From NCBI RefSeq assembly GCF_020682705.1, contig NZ_JAGTTN010000001.1, positions 868,001-932,000 on the forward strand: a DNA stretch of 64,000 nucleotides. Reading direction: 5' to 3'. The DNA comes from Microbacterium allomyrinae. Lineage in GTDB: Bacteria > Actinomycetota > Actinomycetes > Actinomycetales > Microbacteriaceae. The translations under genes and the position numbers were made by a program. This document shows, one piece after another, positions 16,560 through 24,920 of this stretch; position 1 is the stretch's first letter; the number at the start of each line of letters is the position of its first letter. The notes under the pieces are model-generated. The model had not been told where the DNA came from, made no database searches, and was given only the letters and a program-made list of their open reading frames with translations.

Positions 16560-18242
16560 GTGACTGCTCCCGTCGATGCCACCGCCACGTCCGCCTGGGC
16601 CGAGCTCAGCTCGATCCGCGACTCGTTCTCGCCCGACCTGCGCGGCTGGTTCGCCGCCGATCCGGACCGCGCCGAGCGGCTGAGCCTCGAGCTCGCCGAC
16701 CTGCACGTCGACCTGTCGAAAAACCTCGTGACCGACGAGATCCTGGCCTCGCTCGTGCGCCTGGCCGAGCAGACCGGCGTCGCCGAGCGCTACGCCGCGA
16801 TGCTCGCCGGCGAGCACATCAACACGACCGAGGACCGCGCGGTCCTGCACACCGCGCTTCGCCGCCCGGCGGGCGCCGAGCCCGCCCTCGTGGTGGACGG
16901 CCAGGACATCGACGCCGATGTGCAGTCCGTGCTCACCGCTCTGAGCGCCTTCGCCGACCGCGTGCGCTCTGGCGAGTGGACGGGCGTGACGGGCAAGAAG
17001 GTCACGCACATCGTCAACATCGGCATCGGCGGGTCCGACCTCGGCCCGGTCATGATCTCGGCCGCGCTCGAGCCCTATGCCACGGCCGGCATCGAGGCCC
17101 GCTTCGTGTCGAACATCGACCCGACCGACATCGCGCAGAAGACCAAGGGTCTCGATCCCGAGACCACGCTCGTCATCGTCGCATCCAAGACGTTCACCAC
17201 GCTCGAGACGCTGACCAACGCGCGCCTCGCGCGCGACTGGCTCTGGGCCGGTCTCGAGGCATCGGGCGCGATCGACGGCAGCGAAGAGCAGCGGACGGAT
17301 GCCGTCGCGCACCACTTCGTCGCCGTCTCGACCGCGCTCGACAAGGTCGCGGCCTTCGGCATCGACCCGGTGAACGCGTTCGGGTTCTGGGACTGGGTGG
17401 GCGGCCGCTACTCGGTCGATTCGGCCATCGGGCTGTCGCTCGCGATCGAGCTCGGCCCCGACGTGTTCCGTGAACTGCTCGCCGGCTTCCACGCCGTCGA
17501 CGAGCACGTGCGCACCACCCCGCTCGCGCAGAACGTGCCGGTGCTGATGGGCCTGCTCAACGTCTGGTACACGAACTTCCTCGGCGCCCAGTCGCACGCC
17601 GTTCTCCCCTACGCGCAGCAGCTCAGCCGGTTCGCCGCCTACCTGCAGCAGCTCACGATGGAATCCAACGGCAAGTCGGTGCGCTGGGACGGCACGCCGG
17701 TCACCACCGACACCGGCGAGGTCTTCTGGGGCGAACCCGGCACCAACGGCCAGCACGCGTTCTACCAGCTGATCCACCAGGGCACCCGAGTGATCCCCGC
17801 CGACTTCATCGCGTTCGCGAATCCCGCCTATCCGCTCGCCGACGGCGGGCGCGATGTGCACGGACTGTTCCTGTCGAACTTCCTCGCGCAGACCAAGGCG
17901 CTCGCCTTCGGCAAGACCACCGAAGAGGTCGAAGCCGAGGGCACGACCGGACCGCTGGTCGCTGCCCGTACGTTCGCCGGCAACAAGCCGACGACGTCGA
18001 TCTTCGCCCCCTCGCTGACCCCGTCGGTGCTCGGCCAGCTGGTCGCGCTCTACGAGCACATCACCTTCACCCAGGGTGTCATCTGGGGCGTGAACTCGTT
18101 CGACCAGTGGGGTGTCGAACTCGGCAAGCAGCTCGCCCTTCAGATCGCTCCCGCGGTCGAGGGCGACGCGGACGCGCTGGCCGCGCAGGACGCCTCGACC
18201 CAGGCTCTGCTGGCGTACTACGCCGCGCACCGCACCGTCTGA
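16560..18242 (+). CDS. pgi: Glucose-6-phosphate isomerase
   Basis: This 560-residue cytosolic enzyme interconverts glucose 6-phosphate and fructose 6-phosphate in glycolysis and gluconeogenesis. Both family signatures are present: [20 protein letters not shown] (residues about 280-299) and [13 protein letters not shown] near the C-terminus. [17 protein letters not shown] is the phosphate-binding loop, and the glutamate-containing region [14 protein letters not shown] also matches. The length fits the family (about 550). The start is uncertain: GTG codons at 16530, 16551 and 16560 are all in frame without a clear Shine-Dalgarno sequence; 16560 gives the most family-like N-terminus. A long hairpin follows the stop. 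Confidence 0.95.
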   Translation: MTAPVDATATSAWAELSSIRDSFSPDLRGWFAADPDRAERLSLELADLHVDLSKNLVTDEILASLVRLAEQTGVAERYAAMLAGEHINTTEDRAVLHTALRRPAGAEPALVVDGQDIDADVQSVLTALSAFADRVRSGEWTGVTGKKVTHIVNIGIGGSDLGPVMISAALEPYATAGIEARFVSNIDPTDIAQKTKGLDPETTLVIVASKTFTTLETLTNARLARDWLWAGLEASGAIDGSEEQRTDAVAHHFVAVSTALDKVAAFGIDPVNAFGFWDWVGGRYSVDSAIGLSLAIELGPDVFRELLAGFHAVDEHVRTTPLAQNVPVLMGLLNVWYTNFLGAQSHAVLPYAQQLSRFAAYLQQLTMESNGKSVRWDGTPVTTDTGEVFWGEPGTNGQHAFYQLIHQGTRVIPADFIAFANPAYPLADGGRDVHGLFLSNFLAQTKALAFGKTTEEVEAEGTTGPLVAARTFAGNKPTTSIFAPSLTPSVLGQLVALYEHITFTQGVIWGVNSFDQWGVELGKQLALQIAPAVEGDADALAAQDASTQALLAYYAAHRTV

Positions 18243-18245
18243 ATC

Positions 18246-18310
18246 GAGACGGATGCCCTCCCCCACGCGTCGTGACCGGCGCGTGATTCGAGGGTGTCGG
18301 CATCCGTCTC
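18246..18310 (+). terminator. Long hairpin after pgi with 12-bp arms
   Basis: GAGACGGATGCC (18246-18257) pairs perfectly with GGCATCCGTCTC (18299-18310). The 41-nt loop can fold further (CGCG and CCC/GGG segments). It starts three bases after the pgi stop. No strong U-run follows, as is common in high-GC actinobacteria. The arms carry the over-represented GGATGCC word in inverted orientation. Confidence 0.6.
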
Positions 18311-18420
18311 CTTCGGGGTGATTTCCCGTTCCTGAGTCGGCCTGATCAGGCCTTTGCGAGCGGGCGCTCTCACGGTTCTTCCAGCGAAGCCCGGGGTTTC
18401 GTCCAGACGGATTGCGCAGA

Positions 18421-18473
18421 CTCGGGAACTTGTGCGTCCGACCCGAGGACGCACCACGTCGCTTTCGCCGACG
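18421..18473 (+). other. Possible structured 5' leader of the transglycosylase-like gene
   Basis: Three inverted repeats cluster here: GTGCGTCC/GGACGCAC (18432-18439 and 18447-18454), CGTCG/CGACG (18457-18461 and 18469-18473), and CTCGGG/CCCGAG (18421-18426 and 18442-18447). The last one competes with the first, so two exclusive folds are possible. Actinobacterial cell-wall hydrolase genes often have c-di-AMP riboswitches, but I could not match that consensus. Confidence 0.3.
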
Positions 18474-18502
18474 CGGAACACCCGAAGGATCGTACGCTCT
18501 CC

Positions 18503-19441
18503 ATGCACGAAACCCCCTCGAAAACCCCTACCCGTCGCACTCTCCGCAAGACTCGCTCCAGCGCCCGCCGCCGCCCGACCCTCGCCGTGACCGTCGCCAC
18601 CGGTGCCGCACTCGGCATCCTCGTGACCACCGGATTCGCCGCCGCCTCACCGGCCGTCGCGGTTGCCGCCGCCTCGACTCCGCTGGCCGCGTCGACCGTG
18701 GCGATCGCCTCGTCGATCGTCGGCGCCGAGACCCTGAGCGACATCCGCACCGACGCGCAGAGCACGCTCCTGGCCGCGCGCGTCGCCCTCACCGAGGCTG
18801 ACGCCATCACTGCACGGATCGAGGCTTCGGGCCTCGACATCGGCGTCGACCGCACGACGATCGACACCTCGGCACTGCAGAGCTCGACCGACCAGCTCGC
18901 GAACCTCGACGTCGTCCCTGCTCTGCTCGTGCCAGGTATGGCCGAAGACACCGCGACCGCGACGCAGGCGGTGGCCGACCGGGTCGATGATCTGAGCGAG
19001 CACCTCGTGGCCGCGCAGGCGCAGAAGGCGGCGGAAGAAGCGGCCGCCGCTGCCGCTGCCGCCGCCGCGGAGGCTGCCGCAGAGGCCCAGCGTCAGGCAG
19101 AAGCCGCTGCGGCCGCCATCGCTTCCGCCAACACTCCCGATGGCGCGAAGGCGCTCGCCGCGCAGATGGCGTCGGCGAGCTTCGGCTGGGGCAGCGATCA
19201 GTTCTCGTGCCTCGCGTCGCTCTGGCAGAAGGAGTCGAGCTGGAACTATCAGGCCTACAACGCCTCCAGTGGCGCCACCGGCATCCCGCAGGCGCTGCCC
19301 GGCAGCAAGATGGCGAGCGCGGGCACCGACTGGCAGACCAACGCCGCGACGCAGATCGCGTGGGGCCTGGGCTACATCTCGTCGGTGTACGGGACCCCCT
19401 GCTCGGCATGGGGCCACTCGCAGTCCACGAACTGGTACTGA
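18503..19441 (+). CDS. Secreted transglycosylase-like cell-wall protein
   Basis: This 312-residue exported protein has a long basic N-region (RRTLRKTRSSARRR) and a hydrophobic core (LAVTVATGAALGILVTTGFA, about 28-47) forming a Sec signal. It continues with an Ala/Glu/Gln-rich helical segment (about 170-205) that is probably a coiled coil, and a C-terminal lysozyme-like domain (SCLASLWQKESSWNYQAYN, about 235-253, then GATGIPQALPGSKMA). The Glu in WQKESSW is the likely catalytic acid of lytic transglycosylases. This domain type occurs in aggregation-promoting and resuscitation-like factors. It should act on peptidoglycan outside the membrane. Confidence 0.82.
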   Translation: MHETPSKTPTRRTLRKTRSSARRRPTLAVTVATGAALGILVTTGFAAASPAVAVAAASTPLAASTVAIASSIVGAETLSDIRTDAQSTLLAARVALTEADAITARIEASGLDIGVDRTTIDTSALQSSTDQLANLDVVPALLVPGMAEDTATATQAVADRVDDLSEHLVAAQAQKAAEEAAAAAAAAAAEAAAEAQRQAEAAAAAIASANTPDGAKALAAQMASASFGWGSDQFSCLASLWQKESSWNYQAYNASSGATGIPQALPGSKMASAGTDWQTNAATQIAWGLGYISSVYGTPCSAWGHSQSTNWY

Positions 19442-19474
19442 GCTTCGCCGCCGACGGAGGACGTGACGGGCGCC

Positions 19475-19490
19475 CCGCCCCGTGGGGCGG
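19475..19490. terminator. Bidirectional terminator between convergent genes
   Basis: CCGCCCC GT GGGGCGG forms a tight stem at 19475-19490. Outer GACGT/ACGTC arms (19460-19464, 19491-19495) extend it. It lies between the stops of the transglycosylase-like gene and the convergent DUF4232 gene. Confidence 0.6.
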
Positions 19491-19493
19491 ACG

Positions 19494-20645
19494 TCACTCC
19501 CCCGTCGGCCCCGCATCGAGCTGCCAGGCGGTGACCGCGACGTTCGACCCTTCGATGATGTCGAGATCGACCGGCCATGAGCCGCGCTCCATGCCGGCGG
19601 TCGGCGCCGCGTAGACGGTCTTGGTGACGAGCGCGCCGTGCGGTGATGCGGCATCCCATCCGAGGAACGACACGGCATACCCGCCGGCGGGCACCTCGAT
19701 GCGCTGCGGCCCCGGATCCTGGGTCATGAACGAGCTGCCGGGCTCGATCGTCACCGCCAGCAGGTGGTTGTTCTGATCGCCGAACGCCACGTCGGGGTAC
19801 CCCTCGATGGTGCACGGCTCGTCCGAGAAGTTCATCAGCCGGACCGGCATGCCGCGATGCCCGGTGGCCGCATCGGGCTCGCCGCTGAGCAGCATCGCCT
19901 TGTCGGCGGTGCACCACTGCGGGTCGAGATCGACGGATGCCGGAGCCTGCGTCGGCACGGGAACGCCGGGGGCCTCTGGATCGGGCAGGGCGCCGAACGT
20001 GACCTCCGCCTCGGCCGCCTGCCGCGCCGCGTTCTCCGCGGCGATGGCCTCTGCGCGCGCGCTGACGGACGCGACACCACCGGCGACCACGGCGACGATC
20101 GAGATCGCCGCGGCCGGCAGCAGCCACGCGGGTCGCCGGCCGGATGTCGGGGTCGCACCTGGGTCGGCGGGGACCGGGACCGGCGCACGCGCGACGAGGC
20201 CCGGCATCCATCCCGCCGCCAGGCCCCACAGTGCACCCGACGCGGCGCCGGCGCCGAACTCGCCCCCCAGAAGTCCGCGAGGACCGAACATCGCGAGCGA
20301 ATCCCACGCCGCCGCAAGGTCGAAGGCGAGGCCGACGAGCGCACCCGCGGCGATGGTCGCAAACCATGCGACGACGAAGAGCGCTCCGCTGCGACTCAGA
20401 AGCGCGGTGACCAGCGCGTGCACCAGCGCCACGGCGAGCGCGCCGAGCAGCACCGCGGCGATCAGCCAGCCGCCGCTTTCACCCCACAGGAGTTGCGCCG
20501 GAACGACCTCGGGCACGAGCTGTGCGAGCTGGGCGGCTCCGCTCTGTATCTGCGAGAACGCCCAGCGGACGACGACGACCAGAAACCAGAGGGCGGCCGC
20601 GAGGACACTCGACACGAGCAGGCGGCGGCTGAGGGGTGTGCGCAT
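19494..20645 (-). CDS. Membrane protein with C-terminal DUF4232 domain
   Basis: This 383-residue protein has a first hydrophobic segment at about 8-27 (LLVSSVLAAALWFLVVVVRW), three or four more up to residue 190, and a further helix (LLPAAAISIVAVVAGGVASV). A Pro/Ala linker then leads to an extracytoplasmic DUF4232 domain containing QWCTADKAMLLSGEP and MNFSDEPCTIEGYPDVAF. The two Cys there probably form a disulfide. DUF4232 is common in actinobacterial surface or lipoproteins of unknown role. It is a single gene, ending inside a shared terminator with the transglycosylase-like gene. Confidence 0.75.
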   Translation of the reverse strand: MRTPLSRRLLVSSVLAAALWFLVVVVRWAFSQIQSGAAQLAQLVPEVVPAQLLWGESGGWLIAAVLLGALAVALVHALVTALLSRSGALFVVAWFATIAAGALVGLAFDLAAAWDSLAMFGPRGLLGGEFGAGAASGALWGLAAGWMPGLVARAPVPVPADPGATPTSGRRPAWLLPAAAISIVAVVAGGVASVSARAEAIAAENAARQAAEAEVTFGALPDPEAPGVPVPTQAPASVDLDPQWCTADKAMLLSGEPDAATGHRGMPVRLMNFSDEPCTIEGYPDVAFGDQNNHLLAVTIEPGSSFMTQDPGPQRIEVPAGGYAVSFLGWDAASPHGALVTKTVYAAPTAGMERGSWPVDLDIIEGSNVAVTAWQLDAGPTGE

Positions 20646-20699
20646 CGCCCCCTATCCTGACGGATCCGCGGTCCACAAGTGCGGAGCCGGTGACCCGGA

Positions 20700-21401
20700 T
20701 CAGCCTGCGCGCCCTGGCCCGTACCGCTCGGCGATCTGCTTCGAGGTGAACCAGCCGTCGTAGGTGTCGCTCTGCGGCCATCCGTCCGGCGAGTCCTGCC
20801 AGGCCTCCTGGCGGCCGTAGGGCAGTACGTCGACGAGCGGGAAGGTGTGCCCGAGCTGTTCGGTTCCGCGGCCGTTCGTGTGCCACGTGCGGAAGACCCG
20901 GTCGCCGTCGCGGAGGAAGACGTTGACGGCGAATCCGCCGCCGGCCGGTGCGTCCATGTCGGCGCCGAAGGCGCTGCCCGCCGTCGAGTACCAGTCCATG
21001 CGGTTGCCGGTCCGCTCCTTGTAGGCGAGCGCCTCGTCGATCGGCCCCTGGGTCACGATGACGAATCGCGCGTCGTAGGGCTCGAGGAACTCCAGGCGCG
21101 TGAACTGCGACGTGTACCCCGTGCATCCGGGGCAGTGCCACTGCTTTCCCTCGAACCACATGTGGTGGTACGCGATGAGCTGCGAGCGACCCTCGAAGAT
21201 GTCGGCGAGACGGACGGGGCCCTCGGCGCCCACGAGCGTGTAGTCCGGCAGCGCGACCATGGGCAGTCGCCGCCGCTGCGCGGCGATCGCATCGAGCTCA
21301 CGTGTGGCGGCCTTCTCGCGGATCCGCAGCGCGTCCAGCTCACGACGCCAGCTGTCGGCGTCGACGACGGGCGGGAGCGGTCGTTCGGTCGTGCTCGGCA
21401 T
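20700..21401 (-). CDS. DUF899 thioredoxin-fold protein
   Basis: This 233-residue protein is of the DUF899 (AhpC/thioredoxin-like) family. It shows LADIFEGRSQLIAYHHMWFE, then KQWHCPGCTGYTSQF with a CxxC pair, followed by YDARFVIVTQGP and the characteristic FLRDGDRVFRTWHTNGRG. Members are predicted redox proteins without an established substrate. The start at 21401 has AGGAGG six bases upstream; the frame extends 15 codons further but runs through the operator. A 17-bp palindrome matching the TetR sites at 13338 and 13359 lies at 21431-21447, 30-46 bp upstream of the ATG. Confidence 0.85.
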   Translation of the reverse strand: MPSTTERPLPPVVDADSWRRELDALRIREKAATRELDAIAAQRRRLPMVALPDYTLVGAEGPVRLADIFEGRSQLIAYHHMWFEGKQWHCPGCTGYTSQFTRLEFLEPYDARFVIVTQGPIDEALAYKERTGNRMDWYSTAGSAFGADMDAPAGGGFAVNVFLRDGDRVFRTWHTNGRGTEQLGHTFPLVDVLPYGRQEAWQDSPDGWPQSDTYDGWFTSKQIAERYGPGRAG

Positions 21402-21429
21402 TCCAACCTCCTGTGCGTTGTGCGCGATT

Positions 21430-21448
21430 ATGTTCACACTGTACACAT
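21430..21448. promoter_or_regulatory. TetR-type operator copy upstream of the DUF899 gene
   Basis: TGTTCACACTGTACACA (21431-21447) matches the second palindrome of the MFS/TetR promoter (13359-13375) in 16 of 17 positions and fits TGTnnACnnnGTnnACA. Its position 30 bp before the start codon is suitable for repression. Confidence 0.6.
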
Positions 21449-21540
21449 CGAGAGATCGGCGTCAAGGGGTCCGTACCGCCGTCGACCCCGTCGCGGGCGT
21501 CGCCGCCACACGCTGCAGCGCCGACTGTGGCAAGGGAACG

Positions 21541-22734
21541 CTAGTCCGGCACCGGATTCGATGCCGGCTTCTTCGTCGGCGTCAGGGCAACGCCCCCCGC
21601 GACCGCAAGGGCAGAAAGAGCGAGCGCGGCAAGACCGGCGCCGAGCGTGAACGCCGACGCAACCGCGCCGACGAGAAGCGGACCAGCGCTATCGCCGAGC
21701 TCTCGACCGAGTTCCGCTGAGCCCATCGTGCGACCCATCCGCTCCGGCGGCGTCGAATCGGCCAGAGATGCGAATGCGAACGGCGTGACCACGCCGATGC
21801 CCACACCGATGAGGACTGCCGCTGCGTACAAGCCGACCGGCCCCAGAGGCACTGCCGCGATCAGCACGCCCACAGCCAGCAGCAACAGCCCGGCGACCGT
21901 GCCCCGTCGATCCGAGACTGCGCCTCGATCGCGACGTGCGCCGACCCAGGGCTGCGTGATCGCGGAACACAGCGCCAGCACCGACGCGATTGCCACCGCC
22001 GCGATCACGCTCGACCCGTCTTCGGTCGCGAGAGCCGGCAGGAAGCCGATCGACGCACCCAAGACGGCCGTGGAGGTAGCGAGGGCGAGGGTCGGGATCA
22101 CGAATCGACGATCGGTCGTCTGCCGAACGAGATCGACGACGGTATAGCGCGGGCGCGGCAACGGCGGGATCGACGGCAGCGCAACGGCCACCCAGACAGC
22201 ACTCACCGCAGCCACCGCGGCCAGGACGCCGAACAGCAACGGCATCCCGCCCATGCCGATCAGTGCAGCCGCGAGAATCGGCCCGAGCGTGTACCCCAGA
22301 GACTTCCATGAGCCATATCGACCGAAGTACCGGCCGGTGCGCCCCGTGCCCGCGAGGCGCGCCACCGATGCCGACGCCGCCGGAGAGAACGCGGCAGCAG
22401 CGGCTCCCTGCCCGAGCCGTGCGACCGCGAGCATGACCATGTTGTCAGCCCCCAGCCCGAACAACGACAAGCCCGCGAACGCCACCAGCCCACCCACGAT
22501 GACGGGCTTCGCGCCGATCCGGTCCGACAGTGATCCGAAGATCGGCTTGAGGAGGACTTCTGCCACGTCGTACAGGGCGAGGAGCACACCGATACGCAGG
22601 AGGCTGAGCCCGATCTCCTCCCCCGTCGCCCCCAAGCCCGCGGCCACGCTGAACGCCCCGAAAGCGGTCACAAAGCCGGCCGCATACAACGGAGCGATCG
22701 CCGACGTCGCCGCAGGATCCGCGATTCTCGTCAC
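21541..22734 (-). CDS. MFS transporter
   Basis: This 397-residue MFS protein has about 12 hydrophobic segments. Motif A appears as KPIFGSLSDRIGAKPVIVGG between helices 2 and 3, and LARLGQGAAAAAFSPAA-type sequence marks helix 4 (read here as VARLGQGAAAAAFSPAASA). It resembles bacterial drug exporters of the 12-TM DHA1 group. I place the start at GTG 22734, five bases after a GAGAGGAG ribosome-binding site; the frame is open 23 codons upstream. The upstream 345 bp to the next gene shows no convincing coding sequence. The substrate is unknown. Confidence 0.82.
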   Translation of the reverse strand: MTRIADPAATSAIAPLYAAGFVTAFGAFSVAAGLGATGEEIGLSLLRIGVLLALYDVAEVLLKPIFGSLSDRIGAKPVIVGGLVAFAGLSLFGLGADNMVMLAVARLGQGAAAAAFSPAASASVARLAGTGRTGRYFGRYGSWKSLGYTLGPILAAALIGMGGMPLLFGVLAAVAAVSAVWVAVALPSIPPLPRPRYTVVDLVRQTTDRRFVIPTLALATSTAVLGASIGFLPALATEDGSSVIAAVAIASVLALCSAITQPWVGARRDRGAVSDRRGTVAGLLLLAVGVLIAAVPLGPVGLYAAAVLIGVGIGVVTPFAFASLADSTPPERMGRTMGSAELGRELGDSAGPLLVGAVASAFTLGAGLAALALSALAVAGGVALTPTKKPASNPVPD

Positions 22735-23079
22735 GCCAACTCCTCTCTCGCAGCGGCTCGAAAGACCGCTCCTCCAGCATGGCCTGCGCTGGGTCTCTCT
22801 CACGCTCTCGGCAACGGCGACTCGGTTCTGGCGCTCTAGGACAGACCCTTAGGAAACAACTCGAACTTCCGTCGCGCCCGCGACGTTGCGCCCAGAAGGG
22901 TCAATGTGTAGTTTCTGCCAGGGATGCTGTGGTCGAGTTCGACAAATTCACTGGAGAGCTTGGACGCCCAAGGACCTCGTCAAGGGGGGCGGGCAGCGAC
23001 AGTGATTCTGTCGGTCATCGGAGCCTCGCCGGTCCTGCTCGGCCCGGAGCGGAGCGGATCGGGGAAGGCGAGCGGTCGG
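22735..23079. other. Intergenic region without a recognisable gene
   Basis: This 345-bp stretch lies between the start of an MFS gene and the end of the XRE regulator, both on the minus strand. It should hold the MFS promoter. I find no convincing frame, strong palindrome or repeat, and base composition is slightly less GC-rich than in neighbouring genes. Confidence 0.5.
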
Positions 23080-23859
23080 TCAGTGCTGTTCTGGGTCGAG
23101 CCACAGAGTCATGCGGAGGCCGTCCTCGGGGAGGTAAAGGACTTCATGGCGACGTGCGACCACGTCGCCGTCGTGGATTCTGAGGTGCTTGACCGATGTG
23201 CGTCGACGCTCGACGATGTGTCCGCTCCACCACGTTTCGAACTGCGAGTTCGTCGCGCTCAGTTCGCCAACGAGTCCCTTCAGCTCGGGGTCCTGAAGGT
23301 CATCCGCGTTGGCGGCTCTCAGATGGGCGACGGCGCCGTGGGCGAGTTCTTCCCATTCGACAAACGTGTTTCGCGCTCTTGGATCGGTCATGAGATACCT
23401 GCAGGTGTTCCGCTGCGCTGGCGGCATTCCAGCGAAGCCGTCGTAGAGGGTCAGCCCTTCCGCGTTCGATGCGACTATGTAGCTCAGACGGTCAAGCACG
23501 TACGCGGGGTGCGGACTGACGGCTTCGACCAGCGCGTTCATGCGATCTCTCACCGCATCATCGACCCTCCGCTCGGAGGTCAGCGCTGAGGGGCCGCGAT
23601 TTCGAAGACGGTAGAGGTGATCCGTGGCGTCGGCGGTTAGCCGGAGTGTTTGGGCAAGCGCATCCAACACCGTATCGCTGGGGTTGCTCTCGCGGCCTTG
23701 TTCGAGGCGGATGTAGTAGTCGATGCTGACGCCCGAAGCGGCGGCTACCTCCTCGCGCCGCAGGCCCGTGACGCGTCGTCGGGTCGTCCTCGCCGGCGGG
23801 GGTTCGAGAGTGGCGTCAGCGCGTCGGGCGCGGAGGAAGTCGCCGAGTTCGTGAGCCAT
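23080..23859 (-). CDS. MmyB-like XRE-family regulator
   Basis: This 259-residue regulator has an N-terminal XRE HTH (RREEVAAASGVSIDYYIRLE, about 30-49, then QGRESNPSDTVLDALAQTL) and a C-terminal MmyB-like ligand-binding domain with a PAS-like fold (VEAVSPHPAYVLDRLSYIV, NTCRYLMTDPRARNTFVEWE). Such regulators are frequent in actinobacteria, and many control an adjacent oxidoreductase or other enzyme gene. The start ATG at 23859 begins MAHELGDFLRARR, the usual family opening. It is divergent from a methyltransferase, and the 138-bp spacer contains a long near-perfect palindrome, a good candidate for its operator. Confidence 0.88.
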   Translation of the reverse strand: MAHELGDFLRARRADATLEPPPARTTRRRVTGLRREEVAAASGVSIDYYIRLEQGRESNPSDTVLDALAQTLRLTADATDHLYRLRNRGPSALTSERRVDDAVRDRMNALVEAVSPHPAYVLDRLSYIVASNAEGLTLYDGFAGMPPAQRNTCRYLMTDPRARNTFVEWEELAHGAVAHLRAANADDLQDPELKGLVGELSATNSQFETWWSGHIVERRRTSVKHLRIHDGDVVARRHEVLYLPEDGLRMTLWLDPEQH

Positions 23860-23905
23860 ACGGAAACTCTCGCAGACCCTGCGGCGACTTGTGCGGAAAG
23901 GGGTT

Positions 23906-23927
23906 GCGCCACACCTAGGAGTGGCGC
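23906..23927. promoter_or_regulatory. 22-bp near-perfect palindrome in divergent XRE/methyltransferase promoter
   Basis: Arms GCGCCAC (23906-23912) and GTGGCGC (23921-23927) flank CCTAGG (23914-23919); only the A/A pair at 23913 and 23920 breaks the symmetry. It is 47 bp from the regulator start and 71 bp from the methyltransferase start, a typical operator position. Confidence 0.6.
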
Positions 23928-23997
23928 GGTCTTCCCAGGGAGTATCAACCGAACGAGGCTGAGGCCGACCAACTTCACCGACTTCAATGGAGATCTC

Positions 23998-24798
23998 ATG
24001 GCCACCTACACCCACGGGTATCACGAGTCCGTGTTGCGATCACACCGCTCCCGAACTGCGGAGAACTCCGCGGCCCATCTCTTGCCGTTACTCAAGCCCA
24101 CCGATCGACTCCTCGACGTGGGTGCGGGCGCCGGGACAATCACGGCGGATCTTGCCCAGCTCGTCCAGTCCGTGAGCGCGACTGAGATCGGACCGGGGGA
24201 GCTTGCGGTGACGCGGACGACAGCGGCGGAGCGGGGCGTGGGCAACATCGACTTTCACACCGCCGACATCCATTCACTCCCATTCGGCGACGCCAGCTTT
24301 GATGTGACTCACGCGCATCAGGTGCTCCAGCACGTCACTGATCCCGTTCGGGCATTGCGCGAAATGGCTCGGGTGACGAAACCCGGTGGGATCGTCGCTG
24401 TCCGAGATAGTGACTATGCGGGGTTCTGCTGGTGGCCGGAGCTACCCGCGCTCGACTCCTGGCTGAGGCTCTATCGCGATGTCGCTCGCCTGAATGGCGG
24501 AGAGCCGGATGCCGGTCGGCGCTTGCTGTCCTGGGCGCATTCGGCTGGCTTCACCGACGTTGCCGTTACATCGAGTACGTGGTGCTACGCGTCGATTGAG
24601 CAGCGCGAATGGTGGGGTGGCATGTGGGCAGATCGCATCCTCAACTCTGCGATCACGGGACAACTCACAGACGCCGGACTGGCCGCTCACAACGAGCTTC
24701 GCGACATCAGCGACGCGTGGAAGCAGTGGGCGTCCGACGAAGACGGATGGATCTCGATACTCCACGGTGAACTGATCTACCGCATACCGGAAGAGTAG
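23998..24798 (+). CDS. SAM-dependent class I methyltransferase
   Basis: This 266-residue protein has motif I LLDVGAGAGTITADLAQL (about 38-55), the acidic residue of motif II in ATEIGPGEL, motif post-I/IV ADIHSLPFGDASFDVTHAHQ, and LREMARVTKPGGIVAVRDSD. The pattern is that of UbiE/Coq5-type small-molecule methyltransferases. The substrate is unknown. The start ATG at 23998 has GGAG upstream. It is divergent from the MmyB-like regulator and probably controlled by it. Codon third positions are somewhat less GC-rich than in the core genes here, which may indicate acquisition. Confidence 0.85.
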   Translation: MATYTHGYHESVLRSHRSRTAENSAAHLLPLLKPTDRLLDVGAGAGTITADLAQLVQSVSATEIGPGELAVTRTTAAERGVGNIDFHTADIHSLPFGDASFDVTHAHQVLQHVTDPVRALREMARVTKPGGIVAVRDSDYAGFCWWPELPALDSWLRLYRDVARLNGGEPDAGRRLLSWAHSAGFTDVAVTSSTWCYASIEQREWWGGMWADRILNSAITGQLTDAGLAAHNELRDISDAWKQWASDEDGWISILHGELIYRIPEE

Positions 24799-24920
24799 AA
24801 CCTTCTTTCAAGTCGTCGCTGTGAGCCACGAGCGGATGGGAAACGGGCTGTGCGGGGCGCGCCGCGCCGCCTACCGCCGTTGGCTCTCGCTCAAGTGTTC
24901 TCTTCGTCGGGAGCAGCGAC

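Noticed and set aside
16488..18266. Open frame of 592 codons on the minus strand
   Set aside because: Antisense of pgi, which is unmistakable on the plus strand.
18311..18502. c-di-AMP (ydaO) riboswitch before the transglycosylase-like gene
   Set aside because: Expected by gene context, but I could not match the conserved ydaO sequence blocks. Kept only as a generic structured leader.
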